Positions 25,158 to 41,079 are shown, numbered from the stretch's first letter. The stretch is DNA of 64,000 nucleotides from RYN-230 sp963711705 (GCA_963711705.1 CAVQFM010000015.1:62001-126000); one strand, 5' to 3'. Numbers and translations are program-made. Notes: generated by a model not told the origin, from the sequence alone.

Positions 25158-26196
25158 CTATTCGGGGGAATTGCCCGGCGGGCGGGCCAGCCAGGCGTCG
25201 ATTCCGCGGAGCAGCCGCCGGGCGGTGGACGGTGGGGCAGTGGAGCCGCGGACCGACATGCGGGCCAGCTCGGCCAGCTGCTCGTCGGCCAGGCCGTGCA
25301 CCCGCCGGGCGATCTCGTACTGCGCGGTCAGCCGGGAGCCGAACAGCAGCGGGTCGTCGGCGCCGAGAGCGATGGGTATCCCATCGCCGAGCAGTTCCGG
25401 CACGGGCACGTCGGCGGGGGCCGCGGCCACCCCGAGGGCCACGTTGGACGCCGGGCACACCTCCAGCGTGATCTTGCTGGCGGCCAGCCGCTTGGTCAGC
25501 TCAGGGTCGCCCGCCGCGCGTCACCCCGTGCCCGATCCGGTCGGCGTGCAGGTCGTCCAGGCAGGCCCGGACGCTGGCCGGGCCGCACAGCTCGCCGCCG
25601 TGCGGGGTCAGCAGCAGGCCGGAGCGGGCCGCGATGCGGAACGCGGTGGCGAACTCGGCGGCGGCGCCGCGGCGCTCGTCGTTGCTCAGCCCGAAACCGA
25701 TCACCCCCCGGCCGGCGTACTGCGCGGCCAGCCGGGCCAGCGTCCGGGCGTCGAGCGGGTGCCTGGTCCGGTTGGCCGCGATGATCAGGCCGATGCCCAC
25801 CCCGGTGGCGGTAGCCGCGGCGTGCGCGGCCGCCAGCACCAGTTCCACCGTGGGGGTCAGCCCGCCGAAGCGCTGGGCGAACCCGGACGGGTCGATCTGG
25901 ATCTCCAGCCAGCCCGACCCCTCGGCCCGTTCGTCCTGTGCGGTCTCCAGCAGCAGCCGGTGCACATCTTCCGGGGTGCGCAGCACCGACCGGGCGATGT
26001 CATAGAGCCGCTGGAACCGGAACCAGCCACGCTCGTCGGCGGCGCTCAGGTGCGGCGGCCACGAGGTGGTCAGCGCCTCCGGCAGCCCGACCCGGTGCTG
26101 CGCCGCCAGATCCACCAGCGTGGCGTGCCGCATCGCCCCGGTGAAGTGCAGGTGCAGATGCGCCTTGGGCAGCACATCGAGGGGGCGGGTGGTCAA
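25158..26196 (-). CDS. Adenosine deaminase (frame break near 25521)
   Basis: The enzyme deaminates adenosine to inosine in purine salvage. The N-terminal two-thirds (from a TTG at 26194-26196) contain KAHLHLHFTGAMRH (zinc His pair), TPHGGELCGP (catalytic Glu) and ADRIGHGV; the last third, one frame away, contains CPASNVALGV and IALGADDPLLFG (zinc Asp). Removing one base near 25521 joins them into about 345 residues, the normal length. The start is 15 bp after the aspartate aminotransferase stop, so the two genes are probably one transcript. The break is more likely a sequence error than a true mutation because both parts are well conserved. Confidence 0.8.
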
Positions 26197-26211
26197 CGGC
26201 TCATCCCCGGC

Positions 26212-27432
26212 TCAGTGCGCCTCGCTGAGCAGCTTGCCCATCCGGGAAATGCCCTCGGCCAGGTCGTCATCGCCCAGTGCGCAGGACAGCCGGAAGTAGC
26301 CCGGGGTGCCGAACGCCTCACCCGGGACTACCGCGACGTCCGCGTGGTCCAGGATGATCTCCGCCAGTTCGCCGGAGGTGGCAGGCCGGCGGCCGGCCAG
26401 CTCCTTGCCCAGCACCCCCTTGACCGACGGATAGCAGTAGAAGGCCCCTTCGGGCAGGGGGCACAGTACGCCGGGAATTTCGTTAAGCATGGTGGTCATG
26501 GTCTGGCGGCGGCGGTCAAATGCGGTGCGCATCCTGGCCACCGCGGACAGGTCGCCGGAGACCGCGGCCAGCGCAGCCGCCTGCGCCACGTTGTTCACGT
26601 TGGAAGTGGCGTGCGACTGGAGGTTCGCGGCCGCCTTGATCACGTCCGGGGGGCCGATCATCCAGCCGACCCGCCAGCCGGTCATCGCGTAGGTCTTGGC
26701 TACCCCGTTGAGCACCACGCAGGTGCCGGCCAGCTCCGGTGCCTGTACCGGCATGCTGGAGAACCGGGCGTCGCCGTAGACCAGGTGCTCGTAGATCTCG
26801 TCGGTGATCACCCACAGCCCGTGCTCCGCCGCCCACCGGCCGATCTCGGCCACCTGGTCCGGCGGGTAGACCGCGCCGGTCGGGTTGGACGGGGACACGA
26901 ACAGCAGCACCTTGGTCCGGTCGGTGCGGGCCGCCTCCAGATCGGCCACGGACACCCGGTACCCGGTCCGCTCGTCGGCCAGCACCGTCACCGGGACGCC
27001 GCCCGCCAGCGTGATCGCCTCCGGGTAGGTGGTCCAGTAAGGCGTGGGCAGCAGCACCTCGTCGCCGGGGTCGAGCAGGGTGGCGAACGTCTGGTAGACC
27101 GCGTGCTTGCCGCCGTTGGTGATCAGCACCTGATTCGCCGCGACCTGGTAGCCGGAATCGCGCGCGGTCTTGGCCGCGACGGCCTCGCGGAGCTCGGGCA
27201 GCCCCGCGGTGGGCGTGTACTTGTGGAACCGCGGCTCGGCGCAGGCGCGCTGGGCCGCCGCCACGATGTACCCGGGGGTGGGGAAATCGGGCTCGCCCGC
27301 CCCGAACCCGATGACCGGCCGCCCGGCCGCCTTGAGCGCCTTGGCCTTGGAATCGACCGCGAGCGTGGCTGACTCGGCGATGGCGGAGACCCGGGACGAG
27401 ATGCGCTGGTGAGCTGATGTCATGCCATCCAT
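26212..27432 (-). CDS. aspC: Pyridoxal-phosphate aspartate aminotransferase-like enzyme
   Basis: This 406-residue class I/II aminotransferase contains SPSNPTGAVY, VITDEIYEHLVYGD and the PLP-lysine motif NGVAKTYAMTGWRVGW (Lys near residue 245), plus the C-terminal substrate Arg in FRLSCALGDDD. It exchanges the amino group between aspartate and 2-oxoglutarate. Start candidates are MDGMTSAHQ (27432), with GGTGAG upstream, and MTSAHQ (27423). In actinomycetes this gene commonly lies upstream of tRNA-Trp/secE on the opposite strand, as here. The ada gene follows in the same direction. Confidence 0.9.
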   Translation of the reverse strand: MDGMTSAHQRISSRVSAIAESATLAVDSKAKALKAAGRPVIGFGAGEPDFPTPGYIVAAAQRACAEPRFHKYTPTAGLPELREAVAAKTARDSGYQVAANQVLITNGGKHAVYQTFATLLDPGDEVLLPTPYWTTYPEAITLAGGVPVTVLADERTGYRVSVADLEAARTDRTKVLLFVSPSNPTGAVYPPDQVAEIGRWAAEHGLWVITDEIYEHLVYGDARFSSMPVQAPELAGTCVVLNGVAKTYAMTGWRVGWMIGPPDVIKAAANLQSHATSNVNNVAQAAALAAVSGDLSAVARMRTAFDRRRQTMTTMLNEIPGVLCPLPEGAFYCYPSVKGVLGKELAGRRPATSGELAEIILDHADVAVVPGEAFGTPGYFRLSCALGDDDLAEGISRMGKLLSEAH

Positions 27433-27525
27433 GGTTCCATCTCACCGACAGTGACCGCACCGCGATTGGGCCGGGCCGGGCCACGGATTGAGCCCGGGAC
27501 GGAATTGACGGGGTGGGCCGGATGG

Positions 27526-27555
27526 TTCGACGGAGAGCGCCGGGCAACGTAGACT
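27526..27555 (+). promoter_or_regulatory. Promoter for tRNA-Trp-secE-nusG
   Basis: TTCGAC (27526-27531) and TAGACT (27550-27555) are separated by 18 bases, a good vegetative-sigma pair. Transcription would start near 27562, about 80 bases before the tRNA. Confidence 0.6.
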
Positions 27556-27642
27556 TCACCAACCGGTGGTAGTCCACCCGGTGACGGCTGCGTGCCCGCA
27601 AGGGTGTGCAGGTGGTACCGGGCAGCCGGGTGTAGGTAGCAG

Positions 27643-27716
27643 AGGGCAGTAGCTCAATTGGCCAGAGTCCCGGTCTCCAAAACCGGTGGTTGGGGGTTCG
27701 AGTCCCTCCTGCCCTG
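27643..27716 (+). tRNA. tRNA-Trp (anticodon CCA)
   Basis: The 74-base gene folds as a cloverleaf: acceptor arms AGGGCAG and CTGCCCT, a D-arm with GCTCAATTGGC, anticodon loop CTCCAAA with anticodon CCA (Trp), and a T-arm GGGGGTTCGAGTCCCTC. The discriminator base is G and the CCA tail is not encoded. It lies just upstream of secE, a conserved position in actinomycetes. Confidence 0.95.
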
Positions 27717-27790
27717 CGACAGCGGCCCGCGCCAGTGTGGGCCGGTTGGTAGTCAGCTGGTCCACCAATCAGCGTTGTTCAGGTGAGGAT

Positions 27791-28042
27791 ATGGCGACTC
27801 AGACGCACGGTGAGGTCACCAAGGGCCGGGCCAAGCCCGGCGGGCCGGCCAAGGACGGCCGGACCTCCCCTGCGCTCTTTGTCCGCCAGGTCGTCTCCGA
27901 ACTGCGCAAGGTGATCTGGCCGACCCGCAAGGAGCTGATCACCTACACGGGCGTGGTGATGACGTTCGTGCTCGTCATGGTGCTGATCGTGACGCTCCTG
28001 GACACCGCGTTCACCAAGCTGGTATTCGCGGTACTGGGCTGA
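27791..28042 (+). CDS. secE: Preprotein translocase subunit SecE
   Basis: SecE clamps and stabilises the SecY channel. The ATG at 27791 follows AGGTGAGG. The 83-residue product has a Lys/Gly-rich cytoplasmic start, the conserved amphipathic segment VVSELRKVIWPTRKELITYT (the R-K-V-x-W-P signature) and one C-terminal membrane helix. This is the short, single-helix form typical of Gram-positive bacteria. It lies between tRNA-Trp and nusG. Confidence 0.95.
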   Translation: MATQTHGEVTKGRAKPGGPAKDGRTSPALFVRQVVSELRKVIWPTRKELITYTGVVMTFVLVMVLIVTLLDTAFTKLVFAVLG

Positions 28043-28196
28043 GCCGCCTGGGCGGCCACCGGGGCCGGGGGCCGGTGCTGTGACCGGGCCGGGGGCGGTA
28101 CGGGTTCCTGGTGCGGGTCCGGCCAGGACGGGCCAGTGCCAGGACGAGCCCGTGCCAGGAGTGGGCCCGCGCCAGATACAGAGGGAAAGAGCTATC

Positions 28197-29131
28197 GTGT
28201 CCGAGTTGGAAGAACACGCCAGTGATCAGGCCGCCGACCTGACCGACGCAGACGTCGTGGCCGACGAGGCAGCCGGCCAGCCAGCGGCCGACGCCGCAGC
28301 CGTGGATGACACTGCCGTGGCCAGCGACCCGGGTGCCGCTGGGGACGCCTCGGACGACGCGACCGCCGACGGCCAGGCCGCTAACGGTGAGGCCGCTGAC
28401 GGGAGGCCGCTGACGGCGAGACGGCACTGCCCGCCGCCGATGCGGACGGCGAGCCGGGCGAGGCTGAGGGCGACGCGGGCGAGGCCGACGGCGAGGCGGG
28501 CGAGGCCGACGGCGAGGCGGGCGAGGCCGACGGCGAGGCGGCGGCCGAGGAAGACCCGGTGGCCACGTTCAAGGCCGAGCTGCGGCTCCAGCCGGGCGAC
28601 TGGTACGTGGTGCACTCCTACGCCGGATACGAGAACCGGGTGAAGGCCAACCTGGAGAGCCGTACCCAGTCGCTGAACATGGAGGACTACATCTTCCAGA
28701 TCGAGGTCCCGGTGCACGAGGTGACCGAGATCAAGGGCGGCAAGCGGCAGCAGGTCTCGGAGAAGGTGCTGCCCGGCTACATCCTGGTCCGGATGGACCT
28801 GACCGACGAGTCCTGGGCCGCGGTGCGCAACACGCCCGGCGTGACCGGCTTCGTCGGGCTGTCCAGCCGGCCCTCACCGCTCAGCCTGGACGAGGTGGCC
28901 ACGCTGCTGGCCCCCGAGCCGGAGGCGCAGGCGGCGCAGACCGAGGTGCGCCGGTCCTCGGTGGAATTCGAGTCCGGCGAATCCGTTACGGTGATGGACG
29001 GCCCGTTCGCCACCCTGCCGGCCACGGTGAGCGAAATAAATCCGGACACCCAGAAGCTCAAGGTGCTCGTTTCCATCTTCGGCCGGGAGACCCCGGTCGA
29101 GCTTTCCTTCGATCAGGTCGCCAAGATCTGA
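28197..29131 (+). CDS. nusG: Transcription antitermination factor NusG (frame break near 28402)
   Basis: NusG binds RNA polymerase and modulates elongation and termination. The GTG at 28197 (AGGGAAAG upstream) begins an acidic Ala/Asp/Glu-rich N-terminal extension of roughly 120 residues (VSELEEHASDQAADLTDADV); the NGN domain then starts ELRLQPGDWYVVHSYAGYEN and the C-terminal KOW domain contains VTVMDGPFATLPATVSEINP. The extension's frame differs from the core by one missing base near 28400-28404 (GACGGGAGG); restoring it gives about 311 residues. Because nusG is essential, a sequence error is likely. Acidic N-termini of this kind occur in other actinobacterial NusG proteins. Confidence 0.88.
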
Positions 29132-29162
29132 CCGGTGATGCGCAGGTAAGGACCAGTTACTG

Positions 29163-29597
29163 ATGGCTCCCAGGAAGAAGAAGATCGCCGCGGTGGTCAA
29201 GGTGCAGCTGCAGGCCGGCGCGGCCACGCCAGCTCCGCCGGTCGGCACCGCCCTCGGCCCGCACGGCGTCAACATCATGGACTTCTGCCGCCAGTACAAC
29301 GCGGCGACCGAGTCCCAGCGCGGCAACGTCATCCCGGTGGAGATCACGATCTACGAGGACCGCACGTTCTCGTTCGTGACCAAGACCCCGCCCGCCGCCG
29401 AGCTGCTGAAGAAGGCAGCCGGGGTGGCCAAGGGCAGCGGCGAGCCGCTCACCACCAAGGTGGGCACGGTGACCGCGGCGCAGGTCCGGGACATCGCGCA
29501 GACCAAGATGCCCGACCTGAACGCGACCACGATCGAGGCGGCCGAGAAGATCATCGCCGGCACCGCCCGGTCGATGGGCCTCACCGTCAGCGGCTGA
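29163..29597 (+). CDS. rplK: 50S ribosomal protein L11
   Basis: The 144-residue protein starts MAPRKKKIAAVVKVQLQAG and contains APPVGTALGPHGVNIMDFCR and KTPPAAELLKKAAG. L11 binds the GTPase-associated centre of 23S rRNA, is the site of thiostrepton action and is needed for the stringent response through RelA. Its Pro-rich N-terminal segment is intact. It is followed, after 141 bp, by rplA. Confidence 0.96.
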   Translation: MAPRKKKIAAVVKVQLQAGAATPAPPVGTALGPHGVNIMDFCRQYNAATESQRGNVIPVEITIYEDRTFSFVTKTPPAAELLKKAAGVAKGSGEPLTTKVGTVTAAQVRDIAQTKMPDLNATTIEAAEKIIAGTARSMGLTVSG

Positions 29598-29738
29598 CGC
29601 CGGCACCGGCCCTGGCCGGGCATAACCGGCCAGCGGTCTTCGTTAAGCAAAAGTTGTTCATGCAACAGGACGACCAGTGGCAGGGCCAGGCGCTGGCCCA
29701 CTGACCACGACCTCCACGATGTACCACAGGAGCACGAG

Positions 29739-30464
29739 ATGAAGCGCAGCAAGGCATACCGGCAGGCGGCCGAGCAGATCGACCAGGAGCGGCTGTACAG
29801 CCCCTCCGAGGCGGTCAGCCTGGCCAAGGAGACGGCCAAGACCAAGTTCGACCCGACCGTCGAGGTCGCCCTCCGGCTCGGCGTCGACCCGCGCAAGGCG
29901 GACCAGATGGTCCGCGGCACGGTCAACCTGCCCAATGGGACCGGCAAGACCGCCCGCGTCCTGGTGTTCGCCACCGGGGACCGGGCCGAGGAGGCCCGCG
30001 CCGCGGGCGCCGACTACGTCGGTTCCGACGACCTGATCGAGCGGATCCAGGGTGGGTTCCTGGACTTCGACGCGGTCGTCGCCACCCCTGACCTGATGGG
30101 CAAGGTGGGCCGGCTGGGCCGGGTGCTCGGGCCGCGCGGCCTGATGCCCAACCCCAAGACCGGCACCGTCACCCCGGATGTGGCCAAGGCGGTCACCGAG
30201 ATCAAGGGCGGGAAGATCGAGTTCCGGGTGGACCGGCACGGGAACCTGCACTTCGTCATCGGCAAGGCCTCGTTCCCGGCCGACAAGCTGGTGGAGAACT
30301 ACGCCGCCGCCCTGGACGAGGTGCTCCGGCTCAAGCCGTCCGCGGCCAAGGGCCGGTACCTCAGGAAGATCGCGATGACCACGAGCATGGGGCCGAGCAT
30401 CCCGGTGGACCCGGCCAAGACCCGCGGCCTGACCGGTGAGCTGGAAGAGGCCGCCGCCAGGTGA
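29739..30464 (+). CDS. rplA: 50S ribosomal protein L1
   Basis: The 241-residue product has the expected segments GVDPRKADQMVRGTVNLPNG, LMGKVGRLGRVLGPRGLMPN and PKTGTVTPDVAKAV. L1 forms the mobile L1 stalk that helps tRNA leave the E site and in many bacteria represses its own operon by binding the leader RNA. The 141-bp spacer before it contains a weak GTTG-TTCATG-CAAC hairpin but no clear rRNA-like L1 site. Confidence 0.96.
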   Translation: MKRSKAYRQAAEQIDQERLYSPSEAVSLAKETAKTKFDPTVEVALRLGVDPRKADQMVRGTVNLPNGTGKTARVLVFATGDRAEEARAAGADYVGSDDLIERIQGGFLDFDAVVATPDLMGKVGRLGRVLGPRGLMPNPKTGTVTPDVAKAVTEIKGGKIEFRVDRHGNLHFVIGKASFPADKLVENYAAALDEVLRLKPSAAKGRYLRKIAMTTSMGPSIPVDPAKTRGLTGELEEAAAR

Positions 30465-30494
30465 CCCGCCCCGGCGCCGCCCCGGCCCATTGAT

Positions 30495-30524
30495 TTGGTG
30501 CCGGGCGGTGGTGGCGGGTACCTT
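30495..30524 (+). promoter_or_regulatory. Promoter of rplJ-rplL
   Basis: TTGGTG (30495-30500) and TACCTT (30519-30524) are separated by 18 bases. The spacing and location upstream of the L10 leader fit a vegetative promoter; the -10 box is weaker than those of the rpoB and infA promoters. Confidence 0.5.
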
Positions 30525-30673
30525 GTACCGAAGCCAAAGACCGTCGGTCGCCGCCGCCTGCCCAGGCAGCATTGCTCCCAGGGCAGGGGACGGCCGAAGG
30601 ACCCGCGAGAGCGGGCGGCCCGCGCAGGCGTCCGAGCTGACTGCCGTACCCGGCCCTCCCGGCCGGCGGCCTA

Positions 30674-30697
30674 CGCCCCGGTGCCTGCACCGGGGCG
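30674..30697 (+). promoter_or_regulatory. Attenuator-like hairpin in the rplJ leader
   Basis: A perfect 10-bp stem CGCCCCGGTG/CACCGGGGCG with a CCTG loop is followed by TTTCGTGTCTC. It looks like an attenuation terminator between the promoter and rplJ. The downstream 13-mer GGGCGTTTCGTGT (30693-30705) recurs upstream of rpoB. Confidence 0.65.
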
Positions 30698-30787
30698 TTT
30701 CGTGTCTCTCGCGGTCTCCTGGCCGGCGCCCGCTATCAGCCCGGGCAGGCCCTGTCCGGGCTGCTCCCGGACCAGGAAAGGAGGCCC

Positions 30788-31447
30788 ATGGCGAGGGCGG
30801 ATAAGGTGACCGCGGTCGCCGAGCTCACCGAGCGGTTCCAGAGCTCGGGGGGCGCGGTGCTCACCGAATACCGCGGCCTGACCGTGGCCCAGCTCGCGGA
30901 GCTGCGCGGATCGCTCGGCGAGAGCGCCACCTTCACGGTGGTGAAGAACACGCTCACCAAGATCGCGGCGGCCGAGGCCGGCGTGGGCAGTGAGCTCGAC
31001 GGGCTGCTGACCGGCCCGTCCGCGATCGCATTCGTCAACGGCGACGTGGTGGAGGCGGCCAAGGGGCTGCGTGACTTCGCCCGGGCCAACCCGGTCCTGG
31101 TCATCAAGGGCGGGGTGCTCGACGGCCGGGCGGTGACGCCGGCCGAGATCGAGAAGCTGGCCGATCTGGAGTCGCGCGAGGTGCTGCTGGCCAAGCTGGC
31201 CGGCGGGATGAAGGCCTCGATGGCCCGGGCCGCGGCCGTGATGTCGGCGCTCCCGGTGCAGATGGCGCAGCTCAGCGAGGCCCTGCGGGCCAAGCTCGAA
31301 GCCGAGGGCGGGGCCAGCGCCAGCGCCCCCGAAGCCGGTGCCACCGCCGACAGCGCGGACAGCGACAGCGCCGCCAGCGACGCGCAGCCAGCGACAGGCG
31401 CAGCCAGCGACGCCGCGGACAGCGACAGCGCCGCGCCTGGCGAGTAG
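30788..31447 (+). CDS. rplJ: 50S ribosomal protein L10
   Basis: The ATG at 30788 follows AAAGGAGG. The 219-residue protein carries the L10 core (FQSSGGAVLTEYRGLTVAQL, ESATFTVVKNTLTKIAA, GPSAIAFVNGDVVEAAKG) and the C-terminal helix that binds L7/L12 dimers. After about residue 175 the chain becomes an Ala/Ser/Asp-rich tail of roughly 45 residues. The tail's DNA contains a 20-bp direct repeat (31355-31374 and 31415-31434). L10 anchors the ribosomal stalk and usually represses its own synthesis. Confidence 0.94.
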   Translation: MARADKVTAVAELTERFQSSGGAVLTEYRGLTVAQLAELRGSLGESATFTVVKNTLTKIAAAEAGVGSELDGLLTGPSAIAFVNGDVVEAAKGLRDFARANPVLVIKGGVLDGRAVTPAEIEKLADLESREVLLAKLAGGMKASMARAAAVMSALPVQMAQLSEALRAKLEAEGGASASAPEAGATADSADSDSAASDAQPATGAASDAADSDSAAPGE

Positions 31448-31502
31448 CAGCCGGCCACCAAGAACCAGAACGCAGGAACCGAAGGAAGAGGAACCCAGCA
31501 TC

Positions 31503-31892
31503 ATGGCGAAGCTCAGCACCGACGATCTGCTCGACGCGTTCAAGGAGATGACCCTCCTGGAGCTCTCCGAGTTCGTGAAGCAGTTCGAGGACACATTTGA
31601 CGTCAAGGCCGCCGCGCCCGTCGCGGCCGTCGCCCCCGCCGCGGCCGGCGCCGCTGGCGACGCGGCCCCGGCCGAGGAGCAGGATGAGTTCGACGTCATC
31701 CTGGAGGGCGCTGGCGACAAGAAGATCCAGGTCATCAAGGAAGTCCGCAGCCTGACCAGCCTCGGCCTCAAGGAGGCCAAGGACCTGGTCGACTCCGCGC
31801 CCAAGCCGCTCCTGGAGCGGGTCAACAAGGAGACCGCGGACAAGGCCCGGGCCGCCCTGGAAGGGGCCGGTGCGTCCGTCACGGTCAAGTAA
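31503..31892 (+). CDS. rplL: 50S ribosomal protein L7/L12
   Basis: The ATG at 31503 follows GGAAGAGGAA. The 129-residue product has the N-terminal dimerization helices (LSTDDLLDAFKEMTLLELSE), an Ala/Pro hinge and the factor-binding C-terminal domain (EFDVILEGAGDKKIQVIKEV and GLKEAKDLVDSAPKP). The stalk dimers recruit and activate translational GTPases. A strong hairpin follows at 31915-31949. Confidence 0.97.
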   Translation: MAKLSTDDLLDAFKEMTLLELSEFVKQFEDTFDVKAAAPVAAVAPAAAGAAGDAAPAEEQDEFDVILEGAGDKKIQVIKEVRSLTSLGLKEAKDLVDSAPKPLLERVNKETADKARAALEGAGASVTVK

Positions 31893-31914
31893 CGATCTGG
31901 CGCAGTCAGCCCAG

Positions 31915-31949
31915 GTGCCGGGCCCGCGAAAACCGTGCGGGCCCGGCAC
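31915..31949 (+). terminator. Hairpin after rplL
   Basis: A perfect 13-bp stem, GTGCCGGGCCCGC against GCGGGCCCGGCAC with a nine-base loop, is followed by TTTCGTG. It probably reduces read-through from the stalk genes into rpoBC, setting the different expression levels of the two pairs. Confidence 0.75.
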
Positions 31950-32196
31950 TTTCGTGCCGCGCGGGCCCGGATGCCGGGGCTTGCCAGGCGATCGCGGGCG
32001 GGCCCGGAATAACTTCCGCGCGAACGCTGTTAGCAGAACTGTTAGTCTTACCCCGGAGCACACAACCCCACACGCAGGCCCGTATGTGGTGTTCGTCACG
32101 TCACTGAAGATGGCCAGACCACACGACGTGGACTTGACGTTTTGCCTCGAACGAGCCATGCTGCGGAGCAACCGTGAACCTCAGAGTGAGATACAG

Positions 32197-32226
32197 TTGA
32201 CGAGCGGTGTAGCTACGGGCTACACT
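32197..32226 (+). promoter_or_regulatory. Promoter of rpoB-rpoC
   Basis: TTGACG (32197-32202) and TACACT (32221-32226) are separated by 18 bases; this is the best vegetative promoter in the window. The start would be near 32233, giving a leader of about 110 bases that contains the hairpin at 32268-32289. Confidence 0.7.
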
Positions 32227-32267
32227 GCCAATTTGCGCTGCACTCTTACGTCCTCGGCATCCTCGAA

Positions 32268-32289
32268 CCCTCGCGGCGTCGCCGCAGGG
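32268..32289 (+). promoter_or_regulatory. Leader hairpin before rpoB
   Basis: A nine-pair stem with one bulged C and a GTC loop (CCCTCGCGGC...GCCGCAGGG) is followed by CGTTTCGTGTG. The sequence GGGCGTTTCGTGT at 32287-32299 is identical to the one behind the rplJ leader hairpin, suggesting the same control. Confidence 0.55.
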
Positions 32290-32341
32290 CGTTTCGTGTG
32301 CGTGCGGTGAGTAGTCGGCCACAAGCTCGGAAGGACCCCTG

Positions 32342-35809
<3,468 letters not shown>

Positions 35810-35886
35810 GGGCGCGAGCCGCCCGGGCCTGACCGCCCGGGCGGCTGGCCCGCTCCTCATCCGAACTACCCCAGGGGATAACACAC

Positions 35887-39759
<3,873 letters not shown>

Positions 39760-39776
39760 GCGGGTCACTGGCCCAC

Positions 39777-39814
39777 GCGGGGCGCCCGGCGGCGAATGCC
39801 ACCGGGCGCCCCGC
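39777..39814 (+). terminator. Terminator after rpoC
   Basis: A perfect 13-bp stem, GCGGGGCGCCCGG against CCGGGCGCCCCGC with a 12-base loop, is followed by ACTGTTTAG. It closes the rpoBC transcript. Confidence 0.8.
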
Positions 39815-39887
39815 ACTGTTTAGCCCCGGCCTGCCTGGACAGATGGAAGAGGACGCAATGCAGTCCAGTGCAGACAGGAGCCAGCTC

Positions 39888-40061
39888 ATGGCCACCGAAG
39901 ACAAGGCCGCCAACAAGGCCACCGCCACCAAGGGGAAGGTCAAGAAGGCCGTCGGCAAGGCGATCGGCAACGAGCAGATGGAAGCCGAAGGCAAAGCCGA
40001 CCAGGCCAAAGGCAACATCAAGCAGGCCGGCGAAAATGTAAAAGACGCCTTCAAGAAGTAA
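39888..40061 (+). CDS. CsbD-family stress protein
   Basis: From the ATG at 39888, which has AGGAG seven bases upstream, the product is 57 residues of Lys/Ala/Glu/Gly, with KGKVKKAVGKAIGNEQMEAE and EGKADQAKGNIKQAGENVKD. These are the signature repeats of the CsbD family, small hydrophilic proteins induced by general stress whose molecular role is unknown. Upstream in-frame ATGs at 39843 and 39858 would lengthen it. A terminator with a T-run follows directly, so it is a monocistronic unit placed between rpoC and rpsL. Confidence 0.85.
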   Translation: MATEDKAANKATATKGKVKKAVGKAIGNEQMEAEGKADQAKGNIKQAGENVKDAFKK

Positions 40062-40085
40062 CTACAGCTACCAGCACCAGAATTC

Positions 40086-40120
40086 GTGCCGTGCCCGAGC
40101 CCAGGCCACGGCACATTTTC
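40086..40120 (+). terminator. Terminator after the CsbD-like gene
   Basis: An 8-bp stem GTGCCGTG/CACGGCAC with a 13-base loop is followed by ATTTTCTTTT. It is one of the few terminators in the window with a true T-run. Confidence 0.85.
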
Positions 40121-40239
40121 TTTTACCTAACGGCCCGTTCCCCCAGCTGACCAGCCGCCCCCCGGCGCCTGCCGGGTGCTCCTGCTGGCCGGCCGCCAGG
40201 CACTATGCCGTGACCAGGATGGCCGGCGGGCCGCTGGTG

Positions 40240-40845
40240 TCAGGCCGTGGCCCCGCTGAGGAGGCCGATGATGGTCCGCTGTTCGGCCTTGGCCGCCGGT
40301 GACCCGGTACCGCCGCGCCCCGTTGTCCAGCGGGCGAGATCAGCCGGGGTGGAGCCGTGGTCGTTGGCCAGGCGGGGGTCGGCGCCGGCGGCCAGGAGTG
40401 CCTCGACAGCGGCCGAGCACCGGTTCCGGACGGCCCGGTGCAAGGGCGTTACCCCGCCCAGGGCGGCCGCGTCCGGGTCGGCGCCCGCGCCGATGAGGTA
40501 GTCGATGACCTCCCGCTGGCGGCCCGGATTCCAGTTGGCCGCGCCCGGCTCGCCGGTCACCGCTGCGTGCAGGGGCTCGGCGCCCCGGCGGTTGCGGGCG
40601 CGGACGCCGGCGCCGCGCGCCACCAGGTCCCGCGCCATGGAGCCGTCGTAAGCGAACGCCGCCGCGTGCAGGGGAGTGTCTCCTTCGTAGGCCTGGGCGT
40701 GACACCGGTCGATGAAGAACTCGTCGCGGCGCGCCAGGCGCGCCGTGACCAGCGACGGCACCGCGTCCAGCAATGTCCTGGCGAGCACATGATCACCGGC
40801 CGTGATCGCCACCAGCAAACGGGCCAGATCTGCGCTGTCAGCCAC
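40240..40845 (-). CDS. Ankyrin-repeat protein
   Basis: The 201-residue protein starts at a GTG at 40843-40845. It contains several ankyrin units: GDTPLHAAAFAYDGSMARDL, AEPLHAAVTGEPG, GVTPLHRAVRNRCSAAVEAL and LLAAGADPRLANDHGSTPAD. Ankyrin repeats mediate protein-protein contacts; there is no signal peptide or membrane helix, so it acts in the cytoplasm on an unknown partner. It lies on the opposite strand in the middle of the rpoBC-str cluster, an insertion relative to a minimal arrangement. Confidence 0.85.
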   Translation of the reverse strand: MADSADLARLLVAITAGDHVLARTLLDAVPSLVTARLARRDEFFIDRCHAQAYEGDTPLHAAAFAYDGSMARDLVARGAGVRARNRRGAEPLHAAVTGEPGAANWNPGRQREVIDYLIGAGADPDAAALGGVTPLHRAVRNRCSAAVEALLAAGADPRLANDHGSTPADLARWTTGRGGTGSPAAKAEQRTIIGLLSGATA

Positions 40846-41079
40846 CCAAGCCCGCCTCTCCCGTCTCGGTGCGGTTCATCGTGGGTGCTCCCACGCCCAC
40901 TATGCACCGCACTGACAGAACGCACCGCCTGGAATAAGCGGCGGACCGTCATGGTTGGCAACCTTGGACAGACAGCGGGCTGAAGGCGGGCCCTCCTGCT
41001 GCCCCCCGGGCGTCGTTTCACCGCCGCGGGCAGGAAAATGACAGCGATCGGGCCCAGGCGGGCATGATCGCCGTTCGCT

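Larger units (their letters stand above)
30465..30787 (+). other. rplJ leader region
   Basis: This 323-bp gap holds a promoter (30495-30524), a conserved-looking purine-rich stretch ACCGAAGCCAAAGACCG (about 30527-30543), a long structured segment and a strong terminator-like hairpin (30674-30697) before the rplJ ribosome binding site. The arrangement fits an autoregulated L10 leader, where the L10/L12 complex binds the mRNA. Confidence 0.65.
31893..32341 (+). other. rpoB leader region
   Basis: This 449-bp gap begins with a terminator or attenuator hairpin (31915-31949), then an AT-richer segment, a strong promoter (32197-32226) and another hairpin (32268-32289) before the rpoB start at 32342. 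It therefore combines partial termination after rplL with independent initiation for rpoBC. I see no gene inside it. Confidence 0.65.

Noticed and set aside
25171..27372. Rightward 733-codon frame across adenosine deaminase and the aminotransferase
   Set aside because: Antisense shadow of two well-supported leftward genes.
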